Assembly: GCA_025358205.1 (NCBI GenBank)
Contig: JANYKG010000073.1
Location: 1-61,645 of the forward strand
Direction of reading: 5' to 3'
From: Armatimonadota bacterium
GTDB lineage: Bacteria; Armatimonadota; UBA5829; DTJY01
Length of the DNA stretch: 61,645 nucleotides
Positions 1 through 11,859 of the stretch are shown here, in pieces. Each line of letters starts with the position of its first letter. Positions within the stretch are counted from its first letter, which is position 1. Under the pieces are notes generated by a model. That model was not told the origin of the DNA, searched no databases, and was given only the letters and a program-made list of their open reading frames with translations. Made by a program: the position numbers and the translations under genes.

Positions 1-2
1 TG

Positions 3-98
3 ACCCGCAAGTGGACGATGCGGGTGCCCAACTGGGGGCAGATACTGGCGCAACTGGCGGTGTTCTTCCCGGACCGGGTCAAACACGTCGTTGCCTGA
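3..98 (+). CDS. C-terminal end of IS256-family (mutator) transposase, partial
   Basis: The first 31 codons at the window edge read as a continuous frame ending in TGA. They end in a segment containing KWTMRVPNWGQILAQLAVFF, which is the characteristic tail of mutator/IS256-type DDE transposases (a tryptophan-asparagine-tryptophan region followed by a hydrophobic helix). The catalytic domain lies outside the window, so intactness cannot be judged. About 40 bp downstream lies the presumed element end, and beyond that an interrupted host gene. The family call rests only on this short tail. Confidence 0.6.
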   Translation, partial: TRKWTMRVPNWGQILAQLAVFFPDRVKHVVA

Positions 99-118
99 CA
101 CGACCGGTGAGGGCAGAA

Positions 119-140
119 GCACAGTTTACTTGACACACCC
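119..140. repeat. Presumed right terminal repeat of the IS256-type element
   Basis: Between the transposase stop and the interrupted HEAT-like frame is a stretch ending in GACACACCC. Read inward from position 140 it begins GGGTGTGTCAAGTAAACTGTG, similar in style to IS256-family ends. The reading frame of the downstream gene is open from about 141, which places the element boundary near 140. The matching left end is outside the window, so the exact border and the target duplication are inferred. Confidence 0.45.
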
Positions 141-991
141 AGATCAAGCAAATCCTGCTGCGCGATACTGCCGCCGTCTATCGCCTCATGCATGATTCCA
201 GTCCCGAGATATGCATCGGCGCAGCGTCCACACTAATGCATTCTGAGCATCGTATCGAGTCATTAACTACACTCGCTCATAATCTCATGGATGAACACGA
301 CCGGATAGTCCTGGATGCGAGCGAGAGTCTCTTCGATACGGAACGTCGCGACAGCGCCATCGCCGCCTTGTCCACCCTGATGGACAGAGGATCATGGGCA
401 AGCGTGTGGGCAGCCGAACACCTACTGAGGACAGAACACCGAAACGCTGCGGTAAGGCACTTAGCTCAACTGCTCCATGGAGGAGGATATACCAGTCTCC
501 GAGCCGCATGTCTCCTACAAGACAACTGCCCATGTGCCGAGGCGGAGGCGGCACTTGCTGGTTTCTTCGACGATCAGTCGACGTACAGCGCATGGAGAGC
601 TGTAGAGACTATGTTGCGCACAGCTAAGAGCGATAAGGTGTTGAAGCGTGCGGTGCAGATGGCTATCCAAGATGAGTCAATTATTGATTCGCTATATCTT
701 GGTGTTCTGTTCCGCGATGCGGACTGCCTCCGCGCCGCCTCGCCGCGTTTGATTGATCAGTTATTTGATAGCAGCATGCAACGTCGGCGCATCATCGCCT
801 GTGCTCTGGGAAAGTATACCGTCTCAGATGAGTGGATTCCCGTGTTCTGGGAGAAACAGAAGCACTTGACTGAACTCCGTACAGATGACGTCTGCCGACT
901 TCAGCCTGGTGATCAGTACTATGAGGCGGGATGGCTCTATGCTTTGCTCAAGACGCGTGATCCTCATCAGTCACTGCGTCGTATTGGCTGA
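141..991 (+). pseudogene. HEAT-like helical repeat protein, 5' end removed by IS insertion
   Basis: The frame with an internal ATG at 188 is open back to the IS boundary at about 141 (IKQILLRDTAAVYRLMHDSS...), so the visible protein is the C-terminal part of a longer one. It consists of repeating helix pairs with alternating leucine/alanine and acidic residues, as in HEAT or armadillo-type scaffolds, and has no catalytic motif. A 267-aa product could still be made from the ATG at 188, but no good ribosome site is obvious there. The partner and function are unknown. Confidence 0.55.
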
Positions 992-1202
992 GCAATACAG
1001 CGCGGTGTTGCATGTATGGCATTCAATCGGTTCTGCGCAATGCTCATGCTTTGCGTGTCACGAAGAACCCGTTGCCGTAGGAGTCTCTGAAGCAGGGCTT
1101 GTCCCCCTAAGTATCTGTGTTGGTGTTCCCGGTGAACTGAGCAGTACATGACTGATGGCCGGGGGAAATGGTCAGATGGTCTGATGGGAAATGGCTGATG
1201 GT

Positions 1203-3314
1203 TCATGGCTGACCACTGACAGCTGCGAGAGCTGGCGACTCAACCACCCCGTGGAGGGGATGGAGGGTGAGGGACTTGCCGGACAGGGTCACTTCGACAG
1301 GCTCGTCAGTCGGGTTCAGGATCACGCGTACATCGCCTAGATTCACGAGCAGGGCGTCACCCTGGGACGAGACACCGACCAGGTCGTTCGCCCGGGCGGT
1401 CGCCTGGCGATCAGTGTTCGGGTAGAAGATCGCGGTCATGCAGTCCGAGGGTCGGTCGCCTGCCGGGACGTAGTTGAGCGCCAACTGCCGTGCGGAGTAC
1501 GTGATCTTCTTCGCCCCGCGCAGGACGATGCCCAGCCGGTTAGCCACGTTCAGCCAGGGGGTCTTTTCACCCTCCAACACCAGCGCACTCGGATCGCCTG
1601 CCCAGACCCCGCCGGGATGCGCGATTCGAAGCGTGTCGTCCCTGAGCCAGAACGGTTTGTCCTCGACGTAGAGCAGGCCGGTACTCATCGGCCCCGTGAA
1701 GGCAGACGCGGGATCGAACCACTCGTTGTAGACCACGCGCCCATCGGGCAGGGCGAGCATCATCACGCGCTCCTTGACCCCGTACTCCGGCCCCCGCTCC
1801 AGCGCCAGCCCCACGGAGAAGCCCCCGCCCGAGAGCGAACCGATCTCGCGGCTGGCGATGCGGATGGGGTCCAACTTATCCCCTATCCGCCCGATCAAGC
1901 TCCTCGGCCCGGACACGGTGGCGTAGGCGTCGGACATCGGCATGACGACCCCGCAGAGCTGCCCGCCGGTGTTGAACCACGAGAACGATGCGATGCCCTG
2001 GGTCGAACGGCAGACCACCACGCGCCCGTTCGGCAGCAGCTTGGTTCCGCTGAGCCTGCGCAGGGTATCCTCTTCCGAGGCCGGTTCGCCGCCCGCACCG
2101 TAGAGGCGGTAGATGAGGTACGCCTTCGAGAACACGTGCAGAGGGGTACACTCGTAGTTGAAGCCAAACAGGCTGTGCGGAGGGCCGGGGTTATCCGCCC
2201 GCTGGAGCGAATCGAGCGTCCAGGTGAGGCACCGAAGGCCGATGGGGTCCGGCATCAGCCCGCCGGGGTCCTGGGCCTGCACGGTGACATCGTTGCGGTA
2301 GAGGCTCCAGTCCGTGGACATGGGATACGCCATGCAGCCGGTGGGTAGGGTGAAGAGCTTGGCGATCTCTCGGCACTTGTCCGCGTTGAACAGGGCGGCT
2401 TGCGGCACGGGCAGCCCGGCAAGTCCATAGGCGACGGCGTTCTCCACGTTCAGCCCGTAGGTCGTCTCGTAGTCGAGGTGGAAGATGTTGTGGTTCTCAA
2501 GCGTGTAGTCGCGGTGGACGTTCGCCCCGAGGAGCCAGTCCTTCAGCGGTTTGCCGTCAACCACACGGTCGCTGCCGAGGTCCTGCGGCGCGGCGAAGGC
2601 GGTGACCATGTACTCCCTGGCCTTGTAATCCCAGGCGTCGCGGTGCGGGTGGTTGGGCAGCATGCACGCGGCGAGGGCCAGCGCCTGCGAGTTCCACGCG
2701 TTCTCCTCGGCCTTGGTGTCCAGAAACTCGTTGTGCGGCGCGGGGCCTTGCAGGAACCTGTCGGCTTCGTAGGCAATCACCTTCGCGACGTTTTGGCGTG
2801 TTTCGGGGGAAAGGCGGTCGTGCAGAAGCCAGGCACCCCTCGCGAGTTCACCCGCCCAGAACGCGGACTGCCACTCGTTGCCCCACCACCACGACTTCTT
2901 GTCCGGGTTGTTGACGGTGTGATGCGCGGCGAACACGGGGATGAGATCGACGATGATTCGCTCTGAATGTGCGCGGGATATGCCGGCGGTCCTCTCGTCG
3001 AAGTTACCGAACCGCAGGATAATCGCGCCCGATGAGATCAGCGAGACTATGGGCCGAATCTCGCGCTCGTGGTACTGTGCGCCATCAGTTGCATTGACGA
3101 ACCTCTCAGGCAAGGGTGAGTCCGAGCCGAAGCGGAGTTGCTCCCGTATGTCCGCGCCGAGTTGACGCTGCAGAAGGTAGTACATCCGCTTGCCGATAGC
3201 GCCGGATTTGTCCTCGTGCTTGAGGATCGGCGGCCTGATATCGAGAGCATCCGGTGACGCGAGGGCAGGCACGGCTAGGCATAGGACGGCCAACAGGAGC
3301 AAAACAAACCGCAT
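1203..3314 (-). CDS. Large secreted protein of unknown function, alpha/alpha-toroid-like
   Basis: A 703-aa protein with a clear Sec signal peptide (MRFVLLLLAVLCLAVPALAS). The N-terminal two thirds are helical and aromatic-rich, with segments such as NEWQSAFWAGELARGAWLLHD and NAWNSQALALAACMLP. This pattern recalls the (alpha/alpha) toroids of polysaccharide lyases and heparinases; the C-terminal third is beta-rich. I do not recognise a specific family and see no assignable catalytic residues. The start is supported by AGAGG seven bases upstream of the ATG. It is the last gene of a minus-strand operon, 58 bp after the PHP gene, so a role in extracellular polymer breakdown is possible but inferred. 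Confidence 0.75.
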   Translation of the reverse strand: MRFVLLLLAVLCLAVPALASPDALDIRPPILKHEDKSGAIGKRMYYLLQRQLGADIREQLRFGSDSPLPERFVNATDGAQYHEREIRPIVSLISSGAIILRFGNFDERTAGISRAHSERIIVDLIPVFAAHHTVNNPDKKSWWWGNEWQSAFWAGELARGAWLLHDRLSPETRQNVAKVIAYEADRFLQGPAPHNEFLDTKAEENAWNSQALALAACMLPNHPHRDAWDYKAREYMVTAFAAPQDLGSDRVVDGKPLKDWLLGANVHRDYTLENHNIFHLDYETTYGLNVENAVAYGLAGLPVPQAALFNADKCREIAKLFTLPTGCMAYPMSTDWSLYRNDVTVQAQDPGGLMPDPIGLRCLTWTLDSLQRADNPGPPHSLFGFNYECTPLHVFSKAYLIYRLYGAGGEPASEEDTLRRLSGTKLLPNGRVVVCRSTQGIASFSWFNTGGQLCGVVMPMSDAYATVSGPRSLIGRIGDKLDPIRIASREIGSLSGGGFSVGLALERGPEYGVKERVMMLALPDGRVVYNEWFDPASAFTGPMSTGLLYVEDKPFWLRDDTLRIAHPGGVWAGDPSALVLEGEKTPWLNVANRLGIVLRGAKKITYSARQLALNYVPAGDRPSDCMTAIFYPNTDRQATARANDLVGVSSQGDALLVNLGDVRVILNPTDEPVEVTLSGKSLTLHPLHGVVESPALAAVSGQP

Positions 3315-3372
3315 GAAACAACCTCTTTTCGTGAAGACAAAACCGATTGGGAACGCTTGTCGCCTAAGGGAA

Positions 3373-4422
3373 TCACTCGACCCAGACCGGCGCGGAGTAA
3401 GCCGTGGGAGCGTCGGTCTTGTCCGCCGTGTACACGACCGCGAAGTAGTACTTGCACTCCGGCGCGCGTGTCAGTGTCCACGAGACCGAATGACCTGAGC
3501 ACGTCCTGGACGCCACCAGCTTTCCGTTGTCACCCAGTATCTCGATCTTGGTGATGCGATCTTTCGGATCGGAAGAATCGGGATCGCGGACATCCACGCG
3601 GAAGGACAGCTTCGACGGGTTGCGCAGAACCGACCCCATGATGCTCCCGTTCGCGGTGAAGGTGAGCTGCAGATTCTTGTCCCAGGTGCAGTAGACCCTC
3701 CTCGCGCGTATCGCCTGCATGACGTTCTGGCGGGTCAGGCTGGTCGCAAGCACACCGGTTCGGTAGGAATCGTTGATGAGCCGCCATGTGCCGTGCCCGT
3801 CCTCCGCGGCAATGGGCGCCACCCTCCAGCCCTTATTCAAGGCCGCGAGAAACCCCTCGTAGTGAAGTTTTCCGCTGTTGATTACCTCGAACATGGTGAC
3901 ACCGTCGCGCCGTGCGGGAGTGAGGTAGTCATAGCCGTTGTACGTGTCTTTACCGGCATGGTTGAACGACGCGGCCACAGTGGTCGGCTGGTTGGTAACA
4001 AGCCAATCGTAGAAGATTGGTAAGTTGACATTGGGGCCAGTGGCATCCAGGTAGCCGACGCTGTTGAGGACAGTTAGGTGGCCCTTTCCGCCCGGCCCGT
4101 CGTTTTCCGAAAACTCGAAGCCCGTGATGCCGACGAACTTGCTGTCCGTGAACCTGTCGGCCTCACGCTTCGTCAGTTCGTAGGTCTGAGCGGTGAACTG
4201 CGGATACTTCGCCAGCGCGTGGTCGGTCACGGCGTAGAAGTCATACCCGGCGGCCTTCGCCTTGCGGAAATGATCTGCGGGCGTCTCGGTCTTGCCGTCC
4301 GAGTAGCAGCTATGGGAATGCGTGTTGCCGAAATAGTGGTGATAGACCTCCGCAGCGCGCGCGGATGCACCGATCAAAAAGAGTGCGAGGATAGCGGGCA
4401 GCAGACGAAAACGTGCGGTCAT
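3373..4422 (-). CDS. Secreted PHP-domain metal-dependent phosphoesterase (CehA/McbA-like)
   Basis: The ATG at 4422 gives a typical signal peptide (MTARFRLLPAILALFLIGASARA) and overlaps the stop of the upstream peptidase gene as ATGA, so this start is preferred over a longer open frame. The mature N-terminus carries the PHP metal-site motif GNTHSHSCYSDG, followed by AVTDHAL, as in CehA/McbA-type hydrolases. Later histidines and aspartates (for example AEDGHGTW) are positioned as expected. The C-terminus is beta-rich and may form an immunoglobulin-like fold. The natural substrate is unknown; the family cleaves phosphate or ester bonds. It is translationally coupled to the M14-like gene. Confidence 0.85.
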   Translation of the reverse strand: MTARFRLLPAILALFLIGASARAAEVYHHYFGNTHSHSCYSDGKTETPADHFRKAKAAGYDFYAVTDHALAKYPQFTAQTYELTKREADRFTDSKFVGITGFEFSENDGPGGKGHLTVLNSVGYLDATGPNVNLPIFYDWLVTNQPTTVAASFNHAGKDTYNGYDYLTPARRDGVTMFEVINSGKLHYEGFLAALNKGWRVAPIAAEDGHGTWRLINDSYRTGVLATSLTRQNVMQAIRARRVYCTWDKNLQLTFTANGSIMGSVLRNPSKLSFRVDVRDPDSSDPKDRITKIEILGDNGKLVASRTCSGHSVSWTLTRAPECKYYFAVVYTADKTDAPTAYSAPVWVE

Positions 4423-5162
4423 ATTCCTAACTCCTTGAGAACAGCCTGTTCGATGAGCGACATGTCTACATCGGGTTTCGGGAGTTCCAGTGTGATGACG
4501 GGCAGCTCGCGTTCCCAGCCGTAGTATGTACCCATGGAGCCGGGGCATGGGTAGCCGATGTCGCCCATTGTCGGCAGCCCGCAGCACGCCGATATCCGGT
4601 CGGCCACTGCCTCAGCGGTCGTGCCGTTGTAGTTCACGCAAGCCATCGCCTCGTGCAGGGTGATGATGAGGTAAGGGTCGAAATGCTCGACTACCTCCAG
4701 AATGGCGCGGGTCTCAGGTTCGGAGGCAGCCTCTACGCCGCCAGGATGGTCCGCCTCACCGACAAAATCCTTGGTCGGAAAGTTGCGGTTGATGTCAATT
4801 TTCCTGGCGTTGCGCCTGGTTCCTGCTTCATAGCCGTCGGGATTGCACAGAGGCATTATTACCATGCGGCACTCGGTGACGGTGTTAGGTGCCTGCCTTT
4901 CGACGCGTCGAGCGCGTCTGTCGGCCGAGGGGTGGTTGGTGTTAGGGGCAGATTTGGAAGATGCAAACTGCGCCTCAAGCCTGCGGAGGATGGACGCGAC
5001 CATGGCCACGCCGCTCGTCTCATCGCCGTGTACACCGGCCATCAGCATGATAGTTCGGCCGTCGCTGCCGAAGGTATGCACCGGGATTGCACGACCTTCA
5101 ACTGAGTGAAAGTCAGGAAGGCGAGCGTTCTCTGAGGGGGTCTGGGGTTTGTCAACAACCAT
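4419..5162 (-). CDS. M14-like zinc peptidase / amidase (MpaA-succinylglutamate desuccinylase type)
   Basis: About 247 aa from the ATG at 5162, which has AGGA upstream; an upstream frame to 5288 is open but lacks a convincing start. Zinc-site motif HGDETSG (His and Glu), substrate-binding RRNARKIDINRNFP, the third zinc His in TLHEAM and a C-terminal TLELP glutamate are all present, so the enzyme looks intact. Family members hydrolyse carboxy-terminal amino acids, murein peptides or N-acyl amino acids. No signal peptide is seen, so it is probably cytoplasmic. It is first in a three-gene operon with the PHP protein and the large secreted protein. Confidence 0.8.
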   Translation of the reverse strand: MVVDKPQTPSENARLPDFHSVEGRAIPVHTFGSDGRTIMLMAGVHGDETSGVAMVASILRRLEAQFASSKSAPNTNHPSADRRARRVERQAPNTVTECRMVIMPLCNPDGYEAGTRRNARKIDINRNFPTKDFVGEADHPGGVEAASEPETRAILEVVEHFDPYLIITLHEAMACVNYNGTTAEAVADRISACCGLPTMGDIGYPCPGSMGTYYGWERELPVITLELPKPDVDMSLIEQAVLKELGI

Positions 5163-5390
5163 GGTATCGTTTCCTACTGCGTTCATTGGCGTGTAACCGC
5201 CGTTATCAATGAACAATTCCACGCCCGATTGTCTGCTTCCTCCTGCCGAATCCAAACCCTGCACTAATGCTGAGGGGCGATAATGCAATAATAGATAATG
5301 AGTATACCTGTGCGCGCGGGCATAGCCTTGCCCCTTTACACGCCCACACGGCGGGCTACGTCTTAAGCTGCAATTGAAAGAGGTAATGAT

Positions 5391-7952
<2,562 letters not shown>

Positions 7953-8050
7953 GTAGCAGGATTGTTCCCCAAATACCACCGGTATTTGAGCCGCTTCATC
8001 GAATAACTCAAGTATAACGCAGTAACAACCGATAATGGCATTGTTAGATA

Positions 8051-8084
8051 GCCGTGGCGCTAGCAGCCACGGCATGTTCGTTTT
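8051..8084 (+). terminator. Probable rho-independent terminator after the histidine kinase
   Basis: GCCGTGGC (8051-8058) pairs perfectly with GCCACGGC (8066-8073) around a seven-base loop and is followed shortly by a TTCGTTTT tract. A smaller 8-bp hairpin (7970-7977 with 7981-7988) lies just after the kinase stop. Confidence 0.5.
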
Positions 8085-8113
8085 ACCACATTATGCCTAT
8101 GGGAGGCTGCGAT

Positions 8114-9028
8114 TTGGTTACAGCGACAGAAATCCGCACAAATGAATGTTATGATCGTGGAGTAGCGCTCTACGATCAGGCAATGTACAAAGAGGCGATC
8201 TCCGCTTTTGAGAGTGCGCTTCAATCTTCGCAGAAAGGCTCTCCTGAACACGAACAGACGCTCTCCTATTTGTGCGAGGCGTACACCAGACTGGGTCTTG
8301 CGCACCTACGCACGAAATCGTTGTCCATCGCTGAGGAGTGCATCACCCGTGCGCTGGGCATCCGCAACGGCTATGCGGACCTGCACTACCACCTCGGAGC
8401 GATCTACTATTGGCAGGAACGGCATACTCAAGCCGAAGAAAGCTTCCGCAAGTCCCTGAGTATCAATCCCAAGTTCACGCGCGCGCAAGTGCATCTCGGC
8501 ATGGCCATGCTCAGGCAGGGGCGTGAGGATGGATTGGCGTACTTGGAAGATGCTCCGTCCATCGGTCCAAATGTTGACGCCGAAAAACAGTCTCAGATAC
8601 TCAGATTGTACCGAGAGGGACACAAACCGGAGTTCTTCTCGATAATGGATCAAATAATTAGCGGCGACGGAGATCAGGTTAAGAACTGGCTGGAACAGGG
8701 TCATAGACTGGTCAAGCGACATGACTACCAAGAGGCTGGAAAAGTTTTCCTACAGGCCGTAAAGATTTGTCCCGACTATGCAGACATCAGGCAGTATCTG
8801 GGACTGTGCTTCCTCCGACAAAACTCGCTTGGAAATGCCATCACCCATTTCACCAAGGCTTTGGAAATCACTCCACGCTTTTCTGATGCCCGTGTCAGTC
8901 TCTCGCTCGCCTATGAGAAACTCGGCAGGCGCGATCTGGCGATATACGAATTGCAGCTTGTACTTGAGACCGACCCCGACAACCACGTCGCAACCCGGTT
9001 CCTGTCTATGCTGCAACACCGAAAGTAA
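8114..9028 (+). CDS. Tetratricopeptide-repeat protein
   Basis: About 304 aa if it starts at the TTG at 8114, which has GGGAGG seven bases upstream; GTG and ATG codons further upstream lack a site. Several TPR units are visible, for example a first unit containing ALYDQAMYKEAISAFESAL, one around YADLHYHLGAIYYWQERHTQ, and C-terminal units around ADIRQYLGLCFLRQNSLGNA and DARVSLSLAYEKLGRRDLA. There is no signal peptide or TM helix, so it is a likely cytoplasmic scaffold. The partner is unknown. Confidence 0.85.
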   Translation: MVTATEIRTNECYDRGVALYDQAMYKEAISAFESALQSSQKGSPEHEQTLSYLCEAYTRLGLAHLRTKSLSIAEECITRALGIRNGYADLHYHLGAIYYWQERHTQAEESFRKSLSINPKFTRAQVHLGMAMLRQGREDGLAYLEDAPSIGPNVDAEKQSQILRLYREGHKPEFFSIMDQIISGDGDQVKNWLEQGHRLVKRHDYQEAGKVFLQAVKICPDYADIRQYLGLCFLRQNSLGNAITHFTKALEITPRFSDARVSLSLAYEKLGRRDLAIYELQLVLETDPDNHVATRFLSMLQHRK

Positions 9029-9118
9029 GCCCAAGGGAAACTAGCAGAAGCAGCAGGATTCATTCTTAAGCATAGCGTATACTCCAGTTGTCTTGTGAAA
9101 CACCCCCCGGAGGTAATG

Positions 9119-10123
9119 ATGAAGTACGCGTTGCGAATCCTACTGATCCTCACGCTCCTTTCCGCGCTGGGCCAAACCACATTTGCGGCCAAACCGATGC
9201 TCAAGTGTTGGACGGACGGCACTTTCAAGATTGTCCAGTTCTCCGACGTTCAGGACGATGAGACACTGGACCATCGTGCCACTGCGGTAATGGAAAACGT
9301 GCTGGACACAGAGAAACCGGACTTAGTTGTGATCGCCGGCGACTGCATTGCGGGAGGTGGCTGCGACACCGTTGACCAGGTAAAACAGGCAATCTCGCAG
9401 GTAGCCTACCCCATGGAGAAAAGAGACATCCCCTGGGCGATCACCTTCGGCAACCACGATCAGGAGCACTTCCCCAAGACCAAGCTCGGCAAGGACGAGG
9501 TCATCAAGATATACGCAAACTATCCCCACAATCTCAATGTGCGAGGGGATACGAAGATACACGGCGCTGGAAACGACGATCTGCTCATCAAGGACAGCAC
9601 GGGAGCAAAGCCGGTCTTCTGCGCGTGGCTGATTGACTCCAACGAGTATGCGCCGAAGAGCGTCGGCGGGTATGACTGGATTCATGCGGACCAGGTAGCC
9701 TGGTACTACCAAACCTCCAAAGGCCTGCAGACGAAGTATGGCCACAAGATACCGGGCCTCATGTTCTTTCACATTCCGCTCCAGGAGGTCCGACTGATGG
9801 CCTCAGCAGGTAAGTTCCAGGGGGATCGCTTCGACGTGGAAGGTTGCTCGAAGATCCACAGCTCACTCTTCGCAGCGGTGCGGGAACGTGGGGATGTGAA
9901 AGGTATCTTCTGCGGGCATGACCACATCAACAACTATATCGGCGAGTGGAAAGGCGTGAAGTTGGGATATGACTCGGCGATAACGTACTACTCGTACAAC
10001 CTGCCGGATAGCAATCCGAACAGCAAGCGAACGCGAGGCGGCCGCGTGTTCCTCATCAAGCAAAGCGACCCGTGGAACTGGCAGACCCACATGCGTTTCA
10101 TAGACGGCACGACGGGGCCGTAG
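9119..10123 (+). CDS. Secreted calcineurin-like metallophosphoesterase
   Basis: GGAGG precedes ATGATG at 9116/9119, and the product begins with a signal peptide (MKYALRILLILTLLSALGQTTFA). Metallophosphoesterase motifs follow: FSDVQ, then AGDCI, GNHDQEH, FHIPL and GHDH. The first motif is D-x-Q rather than the canonical D-x-H, a substitution also found in the Dcr2/purple-acid-like branch. The protein should bind two metal ions and hydrolyse a phosphoester outside the cytoplasm; the substrate is unknown. It is convergent with the CoA-binding gene 12 bp downstream. Confidence 0.87.
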   Translation: MKYALRILLILTLLSALGQTTFAAKPMLKCWTDGTFKIVQFSDVQDDETLDHRATAVMENVLDTEKPDLVVIAGDCIAGGGCDTVDQVKQAISQVAYPMEKRDIPWAITFGNHDQEHFPKTKLGKDEVIKIYANYPHNLNVRGDTKIHGAGNDDLLIKDSTGAKPVFCAWLIDSNEYAPKSVGGYDWIHADQVAWYYQTSKGLQTKYGHKIPGLMFFHIPLQEVRLMASAGKFQGDRFDVEGCSKIHSSLFAAVRERGDVKGIFCGHDHINNYIGEWKGVKLGYDSAITYYSYNLPDSNPNSKRTRGGRVFLIKQSDPWNWQTHMRFIDGTTGP

Positions 10124-10135
10124 GAAACCTGTCGC

Positions 10136-10591
10136 CTAGATTTGCCCCAATGCCTTCGCTATCCACCGGTGGAAGTTGTGAGGAAAGCCGCCGTCCTGGA
10201 TGTAAAGGCACGGGCACCGGCCTGAGACTGGGTCTAGCCCCTCCTTCTCGGCGATGCTCACCGCTTTGGAGGCGTCACCGGCGGTGTAGATCCACACGCG
10301 CATCATCCCCTGCTCTTTGCACTGGCGAACCGCATACTCGGTAAAGTCTGCGGCGAAAGCATCCCAGGGCGCGGGCGGTAACAAGACTACACCGTCCACA
10401 TGCCCGGCTTCCGCGAGCGAACGGCTGATCTCTGCACCGCTCACCGGCGTGCCGTCCGACTGAATGGCAACGGCACTCTTACCAGCTTTCGCAAGCGCGG
10501 CAATCAGCACATCGCCTTGCATCCTCCCACGGGCCTTCACCCCGAATATGGCATAGCGATGACCTGAGAAGAAATCATCTGATGGTTTCAT
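10136..10591 (-). CDS. CoA-binding Rossmann-fold protein (YccU-like)
   Basis: About 151 aa from the ATG at 10591 (MKPSDDFFSGHRYAIFGVKARG). It matches the short, stand-alone CoA_binding family: an N-terminal beta-strand and glycine-rich turn (AIFGVKARG), a PVSGAEISRSL segment equivalent to the partially buried cofactor pocket, and WIYTAGDASKAVSIAEKEGL with a C-terminal CPCLYIQ. Family members bind CoA or related nucleotides, and most have no defined role. Its length is normal for the family. Confidence 0.75.
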   Translation of the reverse strand: MKPSDDFFSGHRYAIFGVKARGRMQGDVLIAALAKAGKSAVAIQSDGTPVSGAEISRSLAEAGHVDGVVLLPPAPWDAFAADFTEYAVRQCKEQGMMRVWIYTAGDASKAVSIAEKEGLDPVSGRCPCLYIQDGGFPHNFHRWIAKALGQI

Positions 10592-10672
10592 GGACAGCCT
10601 CCACGTTACGGTCGAACTGAATGCAAATCGCCTGCACAATTCTACTGCACTGCATTATCGGTCCGCAAGAGC

Positions 10673-10701
10673 TTGACCCGGTTGCCTTCCATGGGTATAA
10701 T
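10673..10701 (+). promoter_or_regulatory. Sigma-70-type promoter of the tandem secreted paralogs
   Basis: TTGACC (10673-10678), exactly 17 bases, then a perfect TATAAT (10696-10701). Transcription would start near 10708, ahead of AGGAGG and the ATG at 10744. This near-consensus site suggests strong constitutive expression of the two downstream genes. Confidence 0.8.
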
Positions 10702-10743
10702 CGCAAGTGTATTCGGGTCTTTACAAACTAGGAGGTAAACTTC

Positions 10744-11796
10744 ATGCGAAAATGTCTGTTCACAATACTGATTTTGTCTCTGATTCTCTGCGCCGGTATG
10801 TCCGCGAACGCCGTCGTAAAGAGAAAACCGGTAAAACCGCTGCCGAAGAAGCCGCCGGTTGCGACAGTGCAACTTGCCGGCGACAACGGCGTATTCGGCC
10901 GAGTATACAGCATCGGCAAAGCAAGCCCTTTGTACATCAGAATGAAGAGCATCGAGTACACTACCGAACAGGTGGCCATGGGTTCTATGATGTTCGTGCC
11001 CAAATCGGACGAAAAGCTGATGGTTCTTCATTTCACGGTCCAGAATCCCCAGAAGGCTGAACTGTTCGTCAGGGGTGACTATTCATTCAGGTTCACCGCT
11101 GTTGACGGCCAGAACGCAAACCATGATGCCAAGTGGGGATGGGGCAACGAGGACGATCCTCTGCATCCCACTTTCGCTATGAAGATGAAGGTCAAGCAGA
11201 CCTCGAATGTATATGCTTGCATTGTAGTGCCCGCGCAGAACGGCGTCCCGAAATTGATGGTACTCCCTCCGGGTAACAGCGACGGCCCGGTACTCCGATA
11301 CGCGCTGAACCCTGACCCCACGGCTCCGGTTGAGAACAAGCCTATTCCCCTGCAAGCGCCGATTGCGGATCCGAAAGACCCGACCGGCTATTCCGCGCTG
11401 GATACCGTGCCGGGTGTGGTGGGAGCTGCTTATCCGTACACCGACTATGACATTACCGTGCAGGGTTTCGAGTACACCACCGGCGCGCTGGACGCAGGCC
11501 CTCCACCGGCAGGCGGACGATACCTTATTGTGACGCTGCTGGTCAAGGGCGACTCGTTCGGCAACCCCATGTTCAGGTTCGATTCCATTCGCTACACACT
11601 GGAGTCCACGGATGGCGAGATGCTCAAGTATCAGAATACGCTATTGGCGACGGCGAACCGCTCTGCAGGCAAGAACCTGAAGCCGGGCGAGGAATACACC
11701 GTGCGCGCATACTTCACAGTGCCGAAGGACGTTACGCCCAAGACACTGACGATGAAACAAGGTGTCAGCCGCACATACGAGTATGCGGTGCCGTAG
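10744..11796 (+). CDS. Secreted two-domain protein, DUF4352-like, copy 1
   Basis: A 350-aa protein with a signal peptide (MRKCLFTILILSLILCAGMSANA), a lysine/proline linker (KPVKPLPKKPP), then two beta-sandwich halves of similar design. Each half contains a phrase such as LMVLHFTVQNPQ or YLIVTLLVKGDS, followed by an aromatic-rich strand and a closing VPK-VTPKTLTM type strand. This is the pattern of DUF4352-like immunoglobulin folds. No enzyme motif is present. AGGAGG sits seven bases before the ATG. Its neighbour is a paralog with the same layout; the role is probably cell-surface binding, which is inferred. Confidence 0.8.
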   Translation: MRKCLFTILILSLILCAGMSANAVVKRKPVKPLPKKPPVATVQLAGDNGVFGRVYSIGKASPLYIRMKSIEYTTEQVAMGSMMFVPKSDEKLMVLHFTVQNPQKAELFVRGDYSFRFTAVDGQNANHDAKWGWGNEDDPLHPTFAMKMKVKQTSNVYACIVVPAQNGVPKLMVLPPGNSDGPVLRYALNPDPTAPVENKPIPLQAPIADPKDPTGYSALDTVPGVVGAAYPYTDYDITVQGFEYTTGALDAGPPPAGGRYLIVTLLVKGDSFGNPMFRFDSIRYTLESTDGEMLKYQNTLLATANRSAGKNLKPGEEYTVRAYFTVPKDVTPKTLTMKQGVSRTYEYAVP

Positions 11797-11859
11797 GTTC
11801 GCCCTCGAACAGAGGTGGTAAGCAGTATCTATGATCCGAATTACTAAGAGGTAAACACG

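Noticed and set aside
992..1202. Short fragment reading YGNGFFVTRKA on the minus strand near 1055-1110
   Set aside because: Looks like the tail of an enzyme, but a stop precedes it after about 20 codons and no family could be named; may be decayed sequence.
1617..2348. Long plus-strand frame opposite the large secreted protein
   Set aside because: It is antisense to a well-supported gene with a signal peptide, has low-complexity arginine/glycine-rich translation and no ribosome site.
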